Of a stretch of 64,000 nucleotides of DNA, positions 46,920 to 55,256 are shown one piece after another. Each line of letters begins with the position of its first letter. Position 1 is the first letter of the stretch. Source of the DNA: Leptospira sp. WS58.C1 (GTDB lineage Bacteria > Spirochaetota > Leptospiria > Leptospirales > Leptospiraceae). The position numbers and the translations under genes are program-made. The notes beneath the pieces were generated by a model, which worked only from the letters and a program-made list of their open reading frames with translations, was not told where the DNA came from and did not search any database. The stretch is taken from contig NZ_CP162137.1 in the NCBI RefSeq assembly GCF_040833995.1, positions 2,712,001-2,776,000 of the forward strand, read 5' to 3'.

Positions 46920-49007
46920 ATGAAATTTATCGGCAGGAAGATCCGGATTTTGGGCAAAAATAGAATATCGTTATGGCTCTTAGGATCTATACTATTCTTC
47001 CTTTATTTAGGCTGCCGCCCAGGAAAGGAAAGCCCTAAAGTCGTACAAGGGGTCTTGGATCTAAAACAATGGAATTTTCAAACGGACGGCAATATCAGTT
47101 TGGATGGAGATTGGGAGTTTTATTGGAACAAGCTTCTTCCCGATTCCAATCCTAATGGGCAAACATCCTCACCTTCTTACATAAAGGTCCCAGCCAAATG
47201 GGATAAAGGACGTAACGTCGATAATAAGTATCCAAGTTACGGTTTCGCGAGTTATAAAGCGAAAGTATTATTACCTGAGACAAATACCCAACTCAGTCTA
47301 AAGATCTCTTCTATCAGTTCCTCTTATACGTTGTTCGTGAACGGTAAGGAGATAGCAAAAGGCGGGAATATTGGAAAAAAGGACTCTGAATATTTCCCAG
47401 GTTATAAACCGGGAGTTTTCAGTTTTATTTCCGCCAAACCGGAGATAGAGATCCTCATCCATGTTTCGAATTATAAATATTCGAACGGCTCCGGGATCTG
47501 GAATCCGATCCAGCTTGGGAATACTTCCGATATTCAGCAGATTTCCTTAAAGGCTACTATGTTGGACTCCATCACGTTCGGGACCTTGTTCGTGATGTCA
47601 CTCTATCATTTTACGTTTTATCTGATGAGAAGAAGGGACGCTTCCGCATTGTTCTTTGCCGTGCTCTGTTTGTGTATCGCATTTAGAGTGTCTTTTTACG
47701 GGGAAAGGATCTTTTATAACGTATTCCCGATTTTCCGAAACTACGAGTTCTCGGTCAGAGGAGAGATCCTATTCTTATTTTTACTTTTACCCGGAACAAT
47801 TTTGTATGTTCAGTCCGTATTCAAAGAACAATTCAAAAAGGACAAAGTTTTTAATATTACACTTTATTTAAGTATTCCTCTTATATTTTCGGCTTTATTT
47901 CTTCCGACAAAATTTTATACCATGTCGTTCTTCATTAATTCATTGGAAATAATGATGTTGGGAATTTTGAGCTATTTATTCTTCAAATTGGCATACATGT
48001 CCGCCAAAGGAATAGATGGAGCGAGGATCTGCTTTTTCAGTCTGGTAATAAACCTGACCACGGTAGCAAATGACGTGCTGTACCTGAATAAGTTTATAGA
48101 CTCAATTTATTTGGTCCCATACGGTGTTTTGGCTCTTGTACTTTCCCAATGTGTGCTGCTTGCCTCCAGATTTTCCAAAGGGTTCGTGCTCGCAGAAGAC
48201 CTGGGAGAAGAATTAAAAAAACTGAATGTAAACCTGGAGCAGATCGTAATCGAAAGAACGGAAAACTTAAACGAATCTTTGAAACTTTTAAAAGGGGACC
48301 TTTCTCTTGCTAAAAAATTACAACAGAAAACATTACCGACTCTCAACTTAAACGGTAAAAATGTGTCCATCCATCCATATTACCTTCCGATGTCGGAAAT
48401 TGGAGGAGATTACTACGATATTTTCGAACTTGAACCGGGATATTTCCGTTTATTCTTGGTGGATGCCACCGGCCATGGAGTACAGGCGGCACTTCTTACG
48501 ATGACGATTAAGGCGGAATTCGAAAGTATAAAGTTTATTAAAGACCAACCTTCCCGTATATTAGAATTATTAAACGCAGCCTGTTGCCAGAAATACAAAA
48601 GTCTCAATGTCATATTCTCCGCAGTTTTAGCCGATATAGATCTGAATAATAACGTTTTGTATTATTCTTCCGCCGGACATCCTCCTCAGGTCTTAAAACA
48701 AAAACAAGACGGAGCGGATTATCTATATTCCAGGGGACCTATCATTGGCCTAAAAAAAGAAGCAACATATAAAAATCTAACCGTTCCTCTTCTTTCCGGG
48801 AACAGGATCTTTTTCTTTTCGGACGGTATTTTCGAGGAATTCGATCAGGAAAAAAAGGAATTCGGAGAAAACCGGGTATTGTCCATTTTGAGCAGAAACA
48901 CGGGGATCCAGGAAGTGGCGGAAGATTTGATCTCTGAATTGCAGATCTTCGTAGGGCCGAGAGGCTTTCAAGACGACGTTACTTTACTCGCAGTAGAGGT
49001 TCATTAA
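46920..49007 (+). CDS. 7TMR-DISM receptor with PP2C/SpoIIE phosphatase
   Basis: A 695-residue sensor. After a signal segment with a possible lipobox (FFLYLGC, Cys at 32) comes an extracellular 7TMR-DISM extension (galactose-binding-like, residues 45-205, with SLDGDWEFYW). Seven transmembrane helices (about 215-415), a coiled coil (420-460) and a SpoIIE-type PP2C domain follow. The phosphatase motifs are EIGGDYYD, LVDATGHG, SSAGHPPQ and FQDDVTLLAVE, with the metal-binding Asp residues intact. Such proteins dephosphorylate anti-sigma-factor antagonists. No partner gene is adjacent. It is divergent from the kinase operon (107-base gap) and ends with a terminator. Confidence 0.92.
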   Translation: MKFIGRKIRILGKNRISLWLLGSILFFLYLGCRPGKESPKVVQGVLDLKQWNFQTDGNISLDGDWEFYWNKLLPDSNPNGQTSSPSYIKVPAKWDKGRNVDNKYPSYGFASYKAKVLLPETNTQLSLKISSISSSYTLFVNGKEIAKGGNIGKKDSEYFPGYKPGVFSFISAKPEIEILIHVSNYKYSNGSGIWNPIQLGNTSDIQQISLKATMLDSITFGTLFVMSLYHFTFYLMRRRDASALFFAVLCLCIAFRVSFYGERIFYNVFPIFRNYEFSVRGEILFLFLLLPGTILYVQSVFKEQFKKDKVFNITLYLSIPLIFSALFLPTKFYTMSFFINSLEIMMLGILSYLFFKLAYMSAKGIDGARICFFSLVINLTTVANDVLYLNKFIDSIYLVPYGVLALVLSQCVLLASRFSKGFVLAEDLGEELKKLNVNLEQIVIERTENLNESLKLLKGDLSLAKKLQQKTLPTLNLNGKNVSIHPYYLPMSEIGGDYYDIFELEPGYFRLFLVDATGHGVQAALLTMTIKAEFESIKFIKDQPSRILELLNAACCQKYKSLNVIFSAVLADIDLNNNVLYYSSAGHPPQVLKQKQDGADYLYSRGPIIGLKKEATYKNLTVPLLSGNRIFFFSDGIFEEFDQEKKEFGENRVLSILSRNTGIQEVAEDLISELQIFVGPRGFQDDVTLLAVEVH

Positions 49008-49013
49008 AATTTT

Positions 49014-49043
49014 AACGGATACTCCCGAACAAATCCGTTTTTT
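49014..49043 (+). terminator. Terminator after the 7TMR/PP2C gene
   Basis: AACGGAT (49014-49020) and ATCCGTT (49033-49039) form a perfect 7-base stem with a 12-base loop, followed by TTTT. It begins 7 bases after the stop codon. Confidence 0.75.
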
Positions 49044-49088
49044 CATCGTTATATTCCGCATGATTCGGATTAGATGGAGAAATCCGAT

Positions 49089-49622
49089 ATGTCGAGGTCC
49101 TTTTTTTATTACGTAATACTATTTTGTATGACATTACAATTCGATTGTGGATCCGTTCTTTTGGTCATACAGGATTTGGATCCTTCCCAAAAAGAGGGTA
49201 CTAGTTCCATATTGCTCCTCTTAGGCATAACAAATCATTTCGGTAATCCTTACATTGAGATTTTTCCAAACAATTTAACTCTTGTTGCACCGACTTCATC
49301 CGATCCAAGTTCAGGTTCTTATTTAGCAAGGGCCCGCAATATTCCCAATTCATGGTACCAAGAAGAATTCACATTCGATCTGGAGGTAAGCGGTTGTTCC
49401 GGTTATATCGGTTCCCTCAACGGTTCGGCCGGCCTACCTTCCACAGTTTCATTTACTTCCGGAGACCAGTATTCTATTTCTATGGACCTAGTGGGACTCG
49501 GAGATGGTGGAATTACGCAAGTCTGCTCTTTGAGCCATACTGTCACTTTCAGCTCGGGAGCGGATATTCAAACTGGGACAAATATCGGAAATATCTTAGT
49601 TACCATCCCGCCTATGTTCTAG
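49089..49622 (+). CDS. Hypothetical lipoprotein
   Basis: The frame opens at 49074. The ATG at 49089 is preferred because ATGGAGAAA in front provides GGAG at a good distance, and the signal then starts directly (MSRSFFYYVILFCMTLQFDC, lipid Cys at 20). The product is 177 residues, Ser/Gly-rich, beta-type in composition, with two further Cys pairs near 107 and 152. I recognise no family. It stands alone between a terminator and a 26-base perfect palindrome directly after its stop. Confidence 0.7.
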   Translation: MSRSFFYYVILFCMTLQFDCGSVLLVIQDLDPSQKEGTSSILLLLGITNHFGNPYIEIFPNNLTLVAPTSSDPSSGSYLARARNIPNSWYQEEFTFDLEVSGCSGYIGSLNGSAGLPSTVSFTSGDQYSISMDLVGLGDGGITQVCSLSHTVTFSSGADIQTGTNIGNILVTIPPMF

Positions 49623-49623
49623 A

Positions 49624-49649
49624 AATACATTATGTTAACATAATGTATT
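49624..49649. repeat. 26-base perfect palindrome
   Basis: AATACATTATGTT is followed immediately by its exact reverse complement, centred at 49636/49637 and starting 2 bases after a stop codon. There is no T-run after it, so it is not a standard terminator. It may be an operator or a strong mRNA 3' hairpin. Confidence 0.6.
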
Positions 49650-49673
49650 GGAATTTATCGGCATTATTCCGCG

Positions 49674-49771
49674 ATAGGGATACGTAGGCCTTTAGTCCCG
49701 AAGGGACGAGGGCGATGCCCGAGGCCGAAGTAGCCCGGTCCGAGCTTTGCGAGGAATCGCCCGAACCCTAT
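49674..49771. repeat. GC-rich structured intergenic element
   Basis: A GC-rich island in AT-rich DNA. The outer arms ATAGGG (49674-49679) and CCCTAT (49766-49771) enclose GGCCT...AGGCC, TCCC-GAA-GGGA and GGGC-GAT-GCCC hairpins, giving a multibranched fold. An alternative pairing GGGCGAT (49710-49716) with ATCGCCC (49756-49762) competes. It overlaps the stop codon of the minus-strand beta-propeller gene. It looks like a dispersed palindromic repeat rather than a gene; I could not fit it to a tRNA. Confidence 0.55.
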
Positions 49772-51006
49772 TCCTTAATTTTCAAAGAAGAAATTGGCAA
49801 GGAATATAACCCCTTGGAAGTTTTGTCGAAGGAAGGAAAATAGACCCTGTCTTCGAAAGGGACGGAAACTGAAATATCCTTAATTTTAGACCCGTCATGC
49901 ATCGAATAATAAAGAGGTCTTTTTCCGCTCTGATCGATCACGAGTATCCCGGTATTATGTGAAATCGGCAGGATTTTTTGAGGCAATGATAAGATAACAC
50001 TTTTCAGCCAAGGATTATTATGCACAAAATTGATAAGCCCCGATCTTTTTTTAATGATCCCGGTCCAGATCCTTCCTTTTTCATCTCGTTCCAGTCCATC
50101 CGCAAGACCGGGAAGATTTTCGAATAAGATTTCGAAACTTCCTTGTTTGTTTCCGGACAGAAAAGCTCGGATGATCCGAAACTTGGTGGTTTCCGTAAAG
50201 ATCACCGATTGTTCCTTTTCATTCGGACTTATATCCAGCAGTATCCCATCCACGAAAGTAAATCCGCTTAACGTAAGAGAGATCGTATTTTTCTTTCTAT
50301 CCAACATCCAAAGTTTTCCATGAGGATAAAGTCCGATCGCTTCCGGAACGGCACCGCTTCCCATTGCTGCATCAGATCTTTCGAAAGGTTCGGTGATATA
50401 GATACGATTTCCGTCTTCGGATACGGCCAGATCGTTACATAAGGAAAACGGTCTCGAATTGGAAGAATTCAGATCTCGAAGGGAGAAGGTAGGCATTTCC
50501 GAAAAGGGATACACTCTTTCTAATTCTTCTTTTTCTAATTTAGGAAGGTCTAAAATAAGAGGATCTATCTTTTTGCTTTCTATATCCACTTCGTAAAGCC
50601 CAACTCTATTTTTTTCCTCGTAGGTTTCCCCTCCGAGCCTGGAGGCACAAACTAATATTTTTTCCTTGTTCCGATCTCCAAATTGTATACCGGCAGGATT
50701 GACAGGCGGTTTCACCCACTGTTCGGCCTTTCCGGTTTTAAAATTCAGTCTCCAAATCCAGCCATCCATTCCGGAAGCATATCCGAATCCTTTTGGGCGA
50801 TCGAAAATGAGATCATCATGACCGGGTAGATCTTCCATCTCCACCTTAAGTCCGCTCAAAAAAGGGTCTTCTTTGTCTTGGACTTCCAAAATGGAAGGAG
50901 GTATTTCCCCCAATTTATAAGGGGCTCCTATCTTAATCCCGGAAGGGTTACATTTCCCTAAAGAGAAAAGGATCGTAAGTATTATAATTGTGTGATGTAA
51001 TTTCAT
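49768..51006 (-). CDS. SMP-30/strictosidine-synthase-like beta-propeller lipoprotein
   Basis: A 412-residue lipoprotein (TILFSLGKC, Cys at 19). Its repeats match the six-bladed SMP-30/gluconolactonase and strictosidine-synthase-like propellers: GFGYASGMDGWIWRL, FSLCNDLAVSEDGNRIYITEP, GFTFVDGILLDISPNE and GLADGLERDEKGRIWTG. The Asn-Asp and Glu residues in these are the usual Ca-site ligands. It may be a periplasmic lactonase or esterase, but the substrate is unknown. It overlaps the upstream M24 peptidase-like gene by 4 bases (ATGA), so the two form an operon. Confidence 0.8.
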   Translation of the reverse strand: MKLHHTIIILTILFSLGKCNPSGIKIGAPYKLGEIPPSILEVQDKEDPFLSGLKVEMEDLPGHDDLIFDRPKGFGYASGMDGWIWRLNFKTGKAEQWVKPPVNPAGIQFGDRNKEKILVCASRLGGETYEEKNRVGLYEVDIESKKIDPLILDLPKLEKEELERVYPFSEMPTFSLRDLNSSNSRPFSLCNDLAVSEDGNRIYITEPFERSDAAMGSGAVPEAIGLYPHGKLWMLDRKKNTISLTLSGFTFVDGILLDISPNEKEQSVIFTETTKFRIIRAFLSGNKQGSFEILFENLPGLADGLERDEKGRIWTGIIKKRSGLINFVHNNPWLKSVILSLPQKILPISHNTGILVIDQSGKRPLYYSMHDGSKIKDISVSVPFEDRVYFPSFDKTSKGLYSLPISSLKIKE

Positions 51007-51890
51007 ACAGCTTCCAATAATTTTCCGTATTTTTGTACGTGGGGGACTTCATCGTCCAACCAATACGCCTTATTTTTTTCCACCACTAAGATCTCTTCGA
51101 ATTTAAAACCGGTTTTGCCTTTTCCTAAATGCGGTTCTATCGCCCAAAGCCCGGTCTTCTCCCCCTCATGATCCGGAGTCAGAAGCTCGGGAAGAACCTT
51201 ATGGCTGAGGAACTCGAAAGATCCCTGTAAACTGAACCAACTTGCAAAACTAATCGGTAATAATGGAAAGGAAATATTAGGTAAATGTACTTTATACACC
51301 CTATGTCCAAGAACGGCAAAAGGATACAAAGAGTGCACATTATCGAAACCGTTCTGTTTGGAATCCTGATCTACCTTATGCCAAATCTCCGAAGAACTCA
51401 TGGAAGAAGAAAATAATTTGGGAAGTTCCGATCTGAGTTTTAATAGGTATTTCATTCCATGATCCAACTCGGCATTTTTATTTAGTGAAGAAGAATATCC
51501 AATGTCCCCTATATAACCGTCCACGACAGGAGACACATCTAAGATAAAGGATTCGTTCACCTGTAATTTTCTTTTGCTAGGATGAAATTGAGTGAATCTT
51601 TTGTATCCGTCAAATCTTGCATGATCTCCAAACCAAGCGAAAGGACGATGCAAAAATATTTTAACCCCGTGATCTCTTAAGAAAGTTTCCATTCGTTTTG
51701 TTGCTTGGAGTTCCGTCCAACCTTCTTGCATTTCCTTTTCAATCTCGGTCACACATCTGTAAGCCAATCTTTGCGCTTTTAAAAATCCAGTTTTCTCTTC
51801 TTGAGTAGGAGTATGGACGGATCCGGAATTGTATTTGGAAATTTTAGAGGAGAGTTTGGATAATAATCCTCTTCGTTTTTCTATCGGCAT
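51003..51890 (-). CDS. M24-family (methionine aminopeptidase-like) metallopeptidase
   Basis: A 295-residue pita-bread-fold protein. Candidate metal-site motifs: ILDVSPVVDGYIGDIG (two Asp), AVLGHRVYKV (His), WAIEPHLG (Glu) and FKFEEILVV (Glu). It lacks a signal peptide and is probably cytoplasmic. The spacing of ligands fits family M24, but the substrate (aminopeptidase, prolidase or a non-peptidase) cannot be told. It is the first gene of a two-gene operon with the beta-propeller lipoprotein. Confidence 0.83.
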   Translation of the reverse strand: MPIEKRRGLLSKLSSKISKYNSGSVHTPTQEEKTGFLKAQRLAYRCVTEIEKEMQEGWTELQATKRMETFLRDHGVKIFLHRPFAWFGDHARFDGYKRFTQFHPSKRKLQVNESFILDVSPVVDGYIGDIGYSSSLNKNAELDHGMKYLLKLRSELPKLFSSSMSSSEIWHKVDQDSKQNGFDNVHSLYPFAVLGHRVYKVHLPNISFPLLPISFASWFSLQGSFEFLSHKVLPELLTPDHEGEKTGLWAIEPHLGKGKTGFKFEEILVVEKNKAYWLDDEVPHVQKYGKLLEAV

Positions 51891-51976
51891 AAGGGTCCCC
51901 TAATCTCGGATCAGAGAAGAGTAACAGAGAGCAGTATATTCCGCTTGAATGATTCCGGTATGAAATCTAATTTTAA

Positions 51977-52771
51977 TTAGATCAGATCGCCTGATTCACA
52001 AAATCGAACTTCAATGGATTTTAGATGTCCGAAAAATAGAGAAGGCACAAATCCGAAATTTTCTTTGAAGGTCCGAGTAAAATGAGCAGAGTCGGAAAAA
52101 CCTGCGTAATGTGCCGCATCTGTCAGGCTCTTACCTTCTTTCAAAAGTTTCGCAGCCTCTAAGATCCGGACCCACAATAAATATCTGCGCATAGGGATAC
52201 CCAAATTTTCCTTAAAGAGCCGGATGAGCCTATCTTCCGAGACTGAAAAATTTTTACCGATTTCTTTCATCCGGATACTATCAGGCATTTCCTTACGGAT
52301 CATCTTTGCGATCCGGACGATCCTCTCATCCAGAACCCTTTCCATTTTTCGGAAAGGATAAACGGAACGAAGAAGATCCAAATGTAATTCCCACGCTTCG
52401 TAGTCATTTAATTTTCCATAATATAATTCCCAGAGTTTTTCCATCTGTGGTTGAAAGTCGGAGATATCTAATTTTTTCACTTCGCCTACTTTTGCAAATT
52501 CCGAGATGGATGAATATTCGTAAGTTTCGGGATCGATGAGTAATGCGATCATCTCTACTCCGGGAGAAACGGTCTTATGATATGTATTCGGCCCTACTAA
52601 GGCGACTCGATATTCTTCCTTTCCTTTTTCAGTTTCTATATGAATATTATTTTTTAAGGAAATTGCCAAGGTAGCCGCATAATGGGAATGGAAATCGGTT
52701 TGCATGGAATTTGTGGCAAACATTACTCGGCCATTCCATAAATAGAGAATTCCTCTGTTTGTAAAATCCAT
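51977..52771 (-). CDS. AraC-family transcriptional regulator
   Basis: A 264-residue soluble regulator. An N-terminal cupin-like sensing domain (FHSHYAATLAISLKNNI) precedes a C-terminal AraC double HTH (MKEIGKNFSVSEDRLIRLFK and LTDAAHYAGFSDSAHFTRTFK). It lies 86 bases upstream of the M24/propeller operon on the same strand and is divergent from the 52895 lipoprotein gene. The inverted repeat TAACC-N6-GGTTA at 52779-52794, just before its start, could be an autoregulatory site. Inducer and targets unknown. Confidence 0.9.
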   Translation of the reverse strand: MDFTNRGILYLWNGRVMFATNSMQTDFHSHYAATLAISLKNNIHIETEKGKEEYRVALVGPNTYHKTVSPGVEMIALLIDPETYEYSSISEFAKVGEVKKLDISDFQPQMEKLWELYYGKLNDYEAWELHLDLLRSVYPFRKMERVLDERIVRIAKMIRKEMPDSIRMKEIGKNFSVSEDRLIRLFKENLGIPMRRYLLWVRILEAAKLLKEGKSLTDAAHYAGFSDSAHFTRTFKENFGFVPSLFFGHLKSIEVRFCESGDLI

Positions 52772-52894
52772 ATAAGATTAACCTATTTGGGTTATTCGGC
52801 TCCTTCTGCCCATTTTAATTTTGTTGTCCTTGATACGGCCCTAAAATTCTATATTCCTAACTAGCAAAAAGCAAGTTTGCCGGAATTTCGGATA

Positions 52895-53995
52895 ATGTAT
52901 CAACTTCTACTCTCTATTCTTTTCTTTTTCGTGATATTCACATCCTGTTTCCAATCTTCCGGCAATCCGCAATATGAACAGCTCGCCGCCGTTGCTGGAA
53001 TAACGGAATTCTCCTCTTCCGACGGCCAAGTTGAAATTCCGGAAGAAGCGCCTAAGATCACTATTCTTTCCGTTAGTCCTGAAAATTATAAACCGGGAGA
53101 TTTGGTTACTATCGATTACAAGATCACTCAAGTAGGAACAGGGGATTGGACAGGGCCTGTTTCTTTCTATCTTACGGATACCAATAATTGTATGGAATAT
53201 TGTCAATCCACCAGAGACACACTTAATAATCCGTGGATCGCTCAAGACCTAGGAAATTTTACGAGTTACTTCAATTCTTCAAATTGGCCTTACGGAAATT
53301 ATAATTTCTCTCTTCTTGTAAATAACCAAATAGTAGCTAAATCAGAACCTTTGGAAAGTGTAATCACTCACGCGACTGCTTCCACATTGACGATGAATGG
53401 TTCTGCAGTAGTTGTCACGATTACTTCCGGAACGGACGAAAAACTTTTTAAACTGAATGTAGGACCGACGTATAAGGATTTTGTAATCGGTATTAATCTT
53501 ATTACAACCGGAACTATTCTTGATAAAGTTTCCCTTTATCCGCCGGGAACTAACGGGTCAGATCTAATGAAAAATGTCAGTGTAGGCTCAGGAAGCTATA
53601 TTCAATCCAAGGGTTCCGCACATTATCCACAAGCAACTGGAAATTATGAAATTCTTGCTTCCGATACTTCCGGTTCTTTTCCAATTTCTTTTTCCATCCA
53701 AGCAAGAAATACCCATGCTTCTGGAGGAGGAAGCTGCAATTATGTAGGTTCCTTTTTTGAAAGCAAGGGTTGTTTCGATTATGCCCCGGGCACAACTATG
53801 GATGCGGACGAATGTGGCGTTTTCGATGGAGTTTGGAGTACAACGCAAACTTGTGCGCAAAGAAATCCTACACTTACTGTATTAAAAAAATGTACTAGAT
53901 TTACTTCAATCGCCTTTTCGACCTATGAGTTCGAGACCCAAACATATTATCCAAGCACTTCTAATTCAACCATCAATTGCAGCGACGGTTTTTAG
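52895..53995 (+). CDS. Hypothetical lipoprotein with Ig-like region
   Basis: The frame opens with TTG at 52877; the ATG at 52895 gives the lipoprotein signal directly (LLLSILFFFVIFTSC), with 366 residues. A segment at about 55-150 (ILSVSPENYKPGDLVTIDYKI, NFSLLVNNQIVAKSEP) looks like an Ig-like or CARDB-type beta domain. The C-terminal part has about eight Cys, including CNYVGSFFESKGC and CGVFDGVWSTTQTC. It is probably surface-exposed; no function is recognised. It is followed by the nnrS promoter region without an obvious terminator. Confidence 0.75.
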   Translation: MYQLLLSILFFFVIFTSCFQSSGNPQYEQLAAVAGITEFSSSDGQVEIPEEAPKITILSVSPENYKPGDLVTIDYKITQVGTGDWTGPVSFYLTDTNNCMEYCQSTRDTLNNPWIAQDLGNFTSYFNSSNWPYGNYNFSLLVNNQIVAKSEPLESVITHATASTLTMNGSAVVVTITSGTDEKLFKLNVGPTYKDFVIGINLITTGTILDKVSLYPPGTNGSDLMKNVSVGSGSYIQSKGSAHYPQATGNYEILASDTSGSFPISFSIQARNTHASGGGSCNYVGSFFESKGCFDYAPGTTMDADECGVFDGVWSTTQTCAQRNPTLTVLKKCTRFTSIAFSTYEFETQTYYPSTSNSTINCSDGF

Positions 53996-54012
53996 ATAAA
54001 TTGATCTCCTCT

Positions 54013-54030
54013 CTTTGATCCAGATCAAAG
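54013..54030. promoter_or_regulatory. FNR/DNR-type box upstream of nnrS
   Basis: CTTTGAT-CCAG-ATCAAAG is a perfect 7-4-7 palindrome containing the FNR/DNR consensus TTGAT-N4-ATCAA (54015-54028). It lies 33 bases before the nnrS start, close to where an activator would overlap the promoter. It predicts control by a CRP/FNR-family regulator responding to low oxygen or NO. No such regulator is encoded in the window. Confidence 0.8.
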
Positions 54031-54063
54031 ACAAAAGAAAGATCCTTTCTTATCATAAGAAGG

Positions 54064-55251
54064 ATGAAATCTCTTATAGATTTTCGTTCTGCAGTTTGGT
54101 CGATTGCCTTTCGCCCATTTTTTTTAGCGAGTTCCTTTCACGCATTATTTGCAGTTCTGATCTGGATCTTGATCCTGTTTTCTATCCTTCCTTCTCCATT
54201 TCTGACGGGAGGAATTCAGATCCATTCTTACGAGATGGTTTTCGGTTTTGGAAGAGGAGCAATTATAGGATTCCTTTTTACAGCAGGTCAGAATTGGACC
54301 AAAAAAGTCCTGGCTAAAGAAGGCTACTTAGCTCTTTTATTCGGACTTTGGTTCTTAGGCAGATTCGGATTTTTATCCAGCCCGTATCTTTCCTATCTTG
54401 CGCTTACCGCTGATCTTTATTGTGACCTACTGGTCCTTTTTTATCTTACTCCACCTTTGTTCGCCAAAGGGCAGGAACATAATCGTGTAGTTGTGATCAC
54501 TTACTTCCTTCTTTTCTTACTTCATATACTGACAGCGTTTTCATTTTTGAATATTTTACCGGAAGAATGGAGTTTGCATTTCATCCATCTTTCACTTTTT
54601 GTAATACTTCAATTTGTGATATTGATCGGAGGAAGGATCATGCCTTTTTTCTCCTCCGCCGCTATTCCGGGCGCGAATCCTAAAAGATTTCTAAAATTAG
54701 AAAGTTTCATAAGATACGGAGGATTTCTATTTTTAATGTTAGAAACTGCCGCTTATTGGATTTCAGAGATCGTTCCATTTGCAGGATTATTTTGTTTGGC
54801 TTTCGGAATGTTGAATTATTCACGTTGGCTTTTCTGGAAACCTTGGAAATCCAAAAAGGTGCCTATCCTTTGGATCTTACATTTCGGTTATTTCTGGTTA
54901 TGCTCCGGATTTGTAGCTTATGGACTTTCACATTTGGGATTTTTTCCCACTTCTTCTGCCTTTCATATCTTCACCTTAGGAGGAATAGGAGTTTTCATAT
55001 ACGGTATGATCACAAGAGTTTCCCTAGGCCATACCGGCAGACCGATCAAAGCTTCGAAATCCATAGTTTTAGGTTATATATTGATCAATTTAGCGGTGAT
55101 CTCCAGGGTATTTCTTCCTTTAATGAATAAGTATAGAGAAGCCTACCTGTTTTCGGCAATATTATGGATCGCCGCATTCTTGATCTTTGTCATGAAATAT
55201 TCTAAAATTCTAATAGACCCTAGGGCGGATATGGCCGGCAATAGAAAATAA
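54064..55251 (+). CDS. nnrS: NnrS family protein
   Basis: A 395-residue membrane protein with about twelve helices. Family motifs include FRPFFLASSFHALFA near the start, HSYEMVFGFGRGAIIGFLFTAGQNW, GGRIMPFF and HIFTLGGIGVFIYGMITRVSLGHTGR. The conserved His residues within helices are likely heme/copper ligands. NnrS is a heme- and copper-containing protein linked to nitric-oxide stress resistance and denitrification. It has an FNR/DNR box 33 bases upstream, and the desaturase-like gene starts 5 bases after its stop. Confidence 0.95.
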   Translation: MKSLIDFRSAVWSIAFRPFFLASSFHALFAVLIWILILFSILPSPFLTGGIQIHSYEMVFGFGRGAIIGFLFTAGQNWTKKVLAKEGYLALLFGLWFLGRFGFLSSPYLSYLALTADLYCDLLVLFYLTPPLFAKGQEHNRVVVITYFLLFLLHILTAFSFLNILPEEWSLHFIHLSLFVILQFVILIGGRIMPFFSSAAIPGANPKRFLKLESFIRYGGFLFLMLETAAYWISEIVPFAGLFCLAFGMLNYSRWLFWKPWKSKKVPILWILHFGYFWLCSGFVAYGLSHLGFFPTSSAFHIFTLGGIGVFIYGMITRVSLGHTGRPIKASKSIVLGYILINLAVISRVFLPLMNKYREAYLFSAILWIAAFLIFVMKYSKILIDPRADMAGNRK

Positions 55252-55256
55252 GGTCT

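Noticed and set aside
49674..49771. Possible tRNA or tmRNA-like gene from its cloverleaf-like folding
   Set aside because: No T-loop GTTCRA, no anticodon arm of correct geometry and no acceptor pairing of seven bases, so it is treated as a structured repeat.
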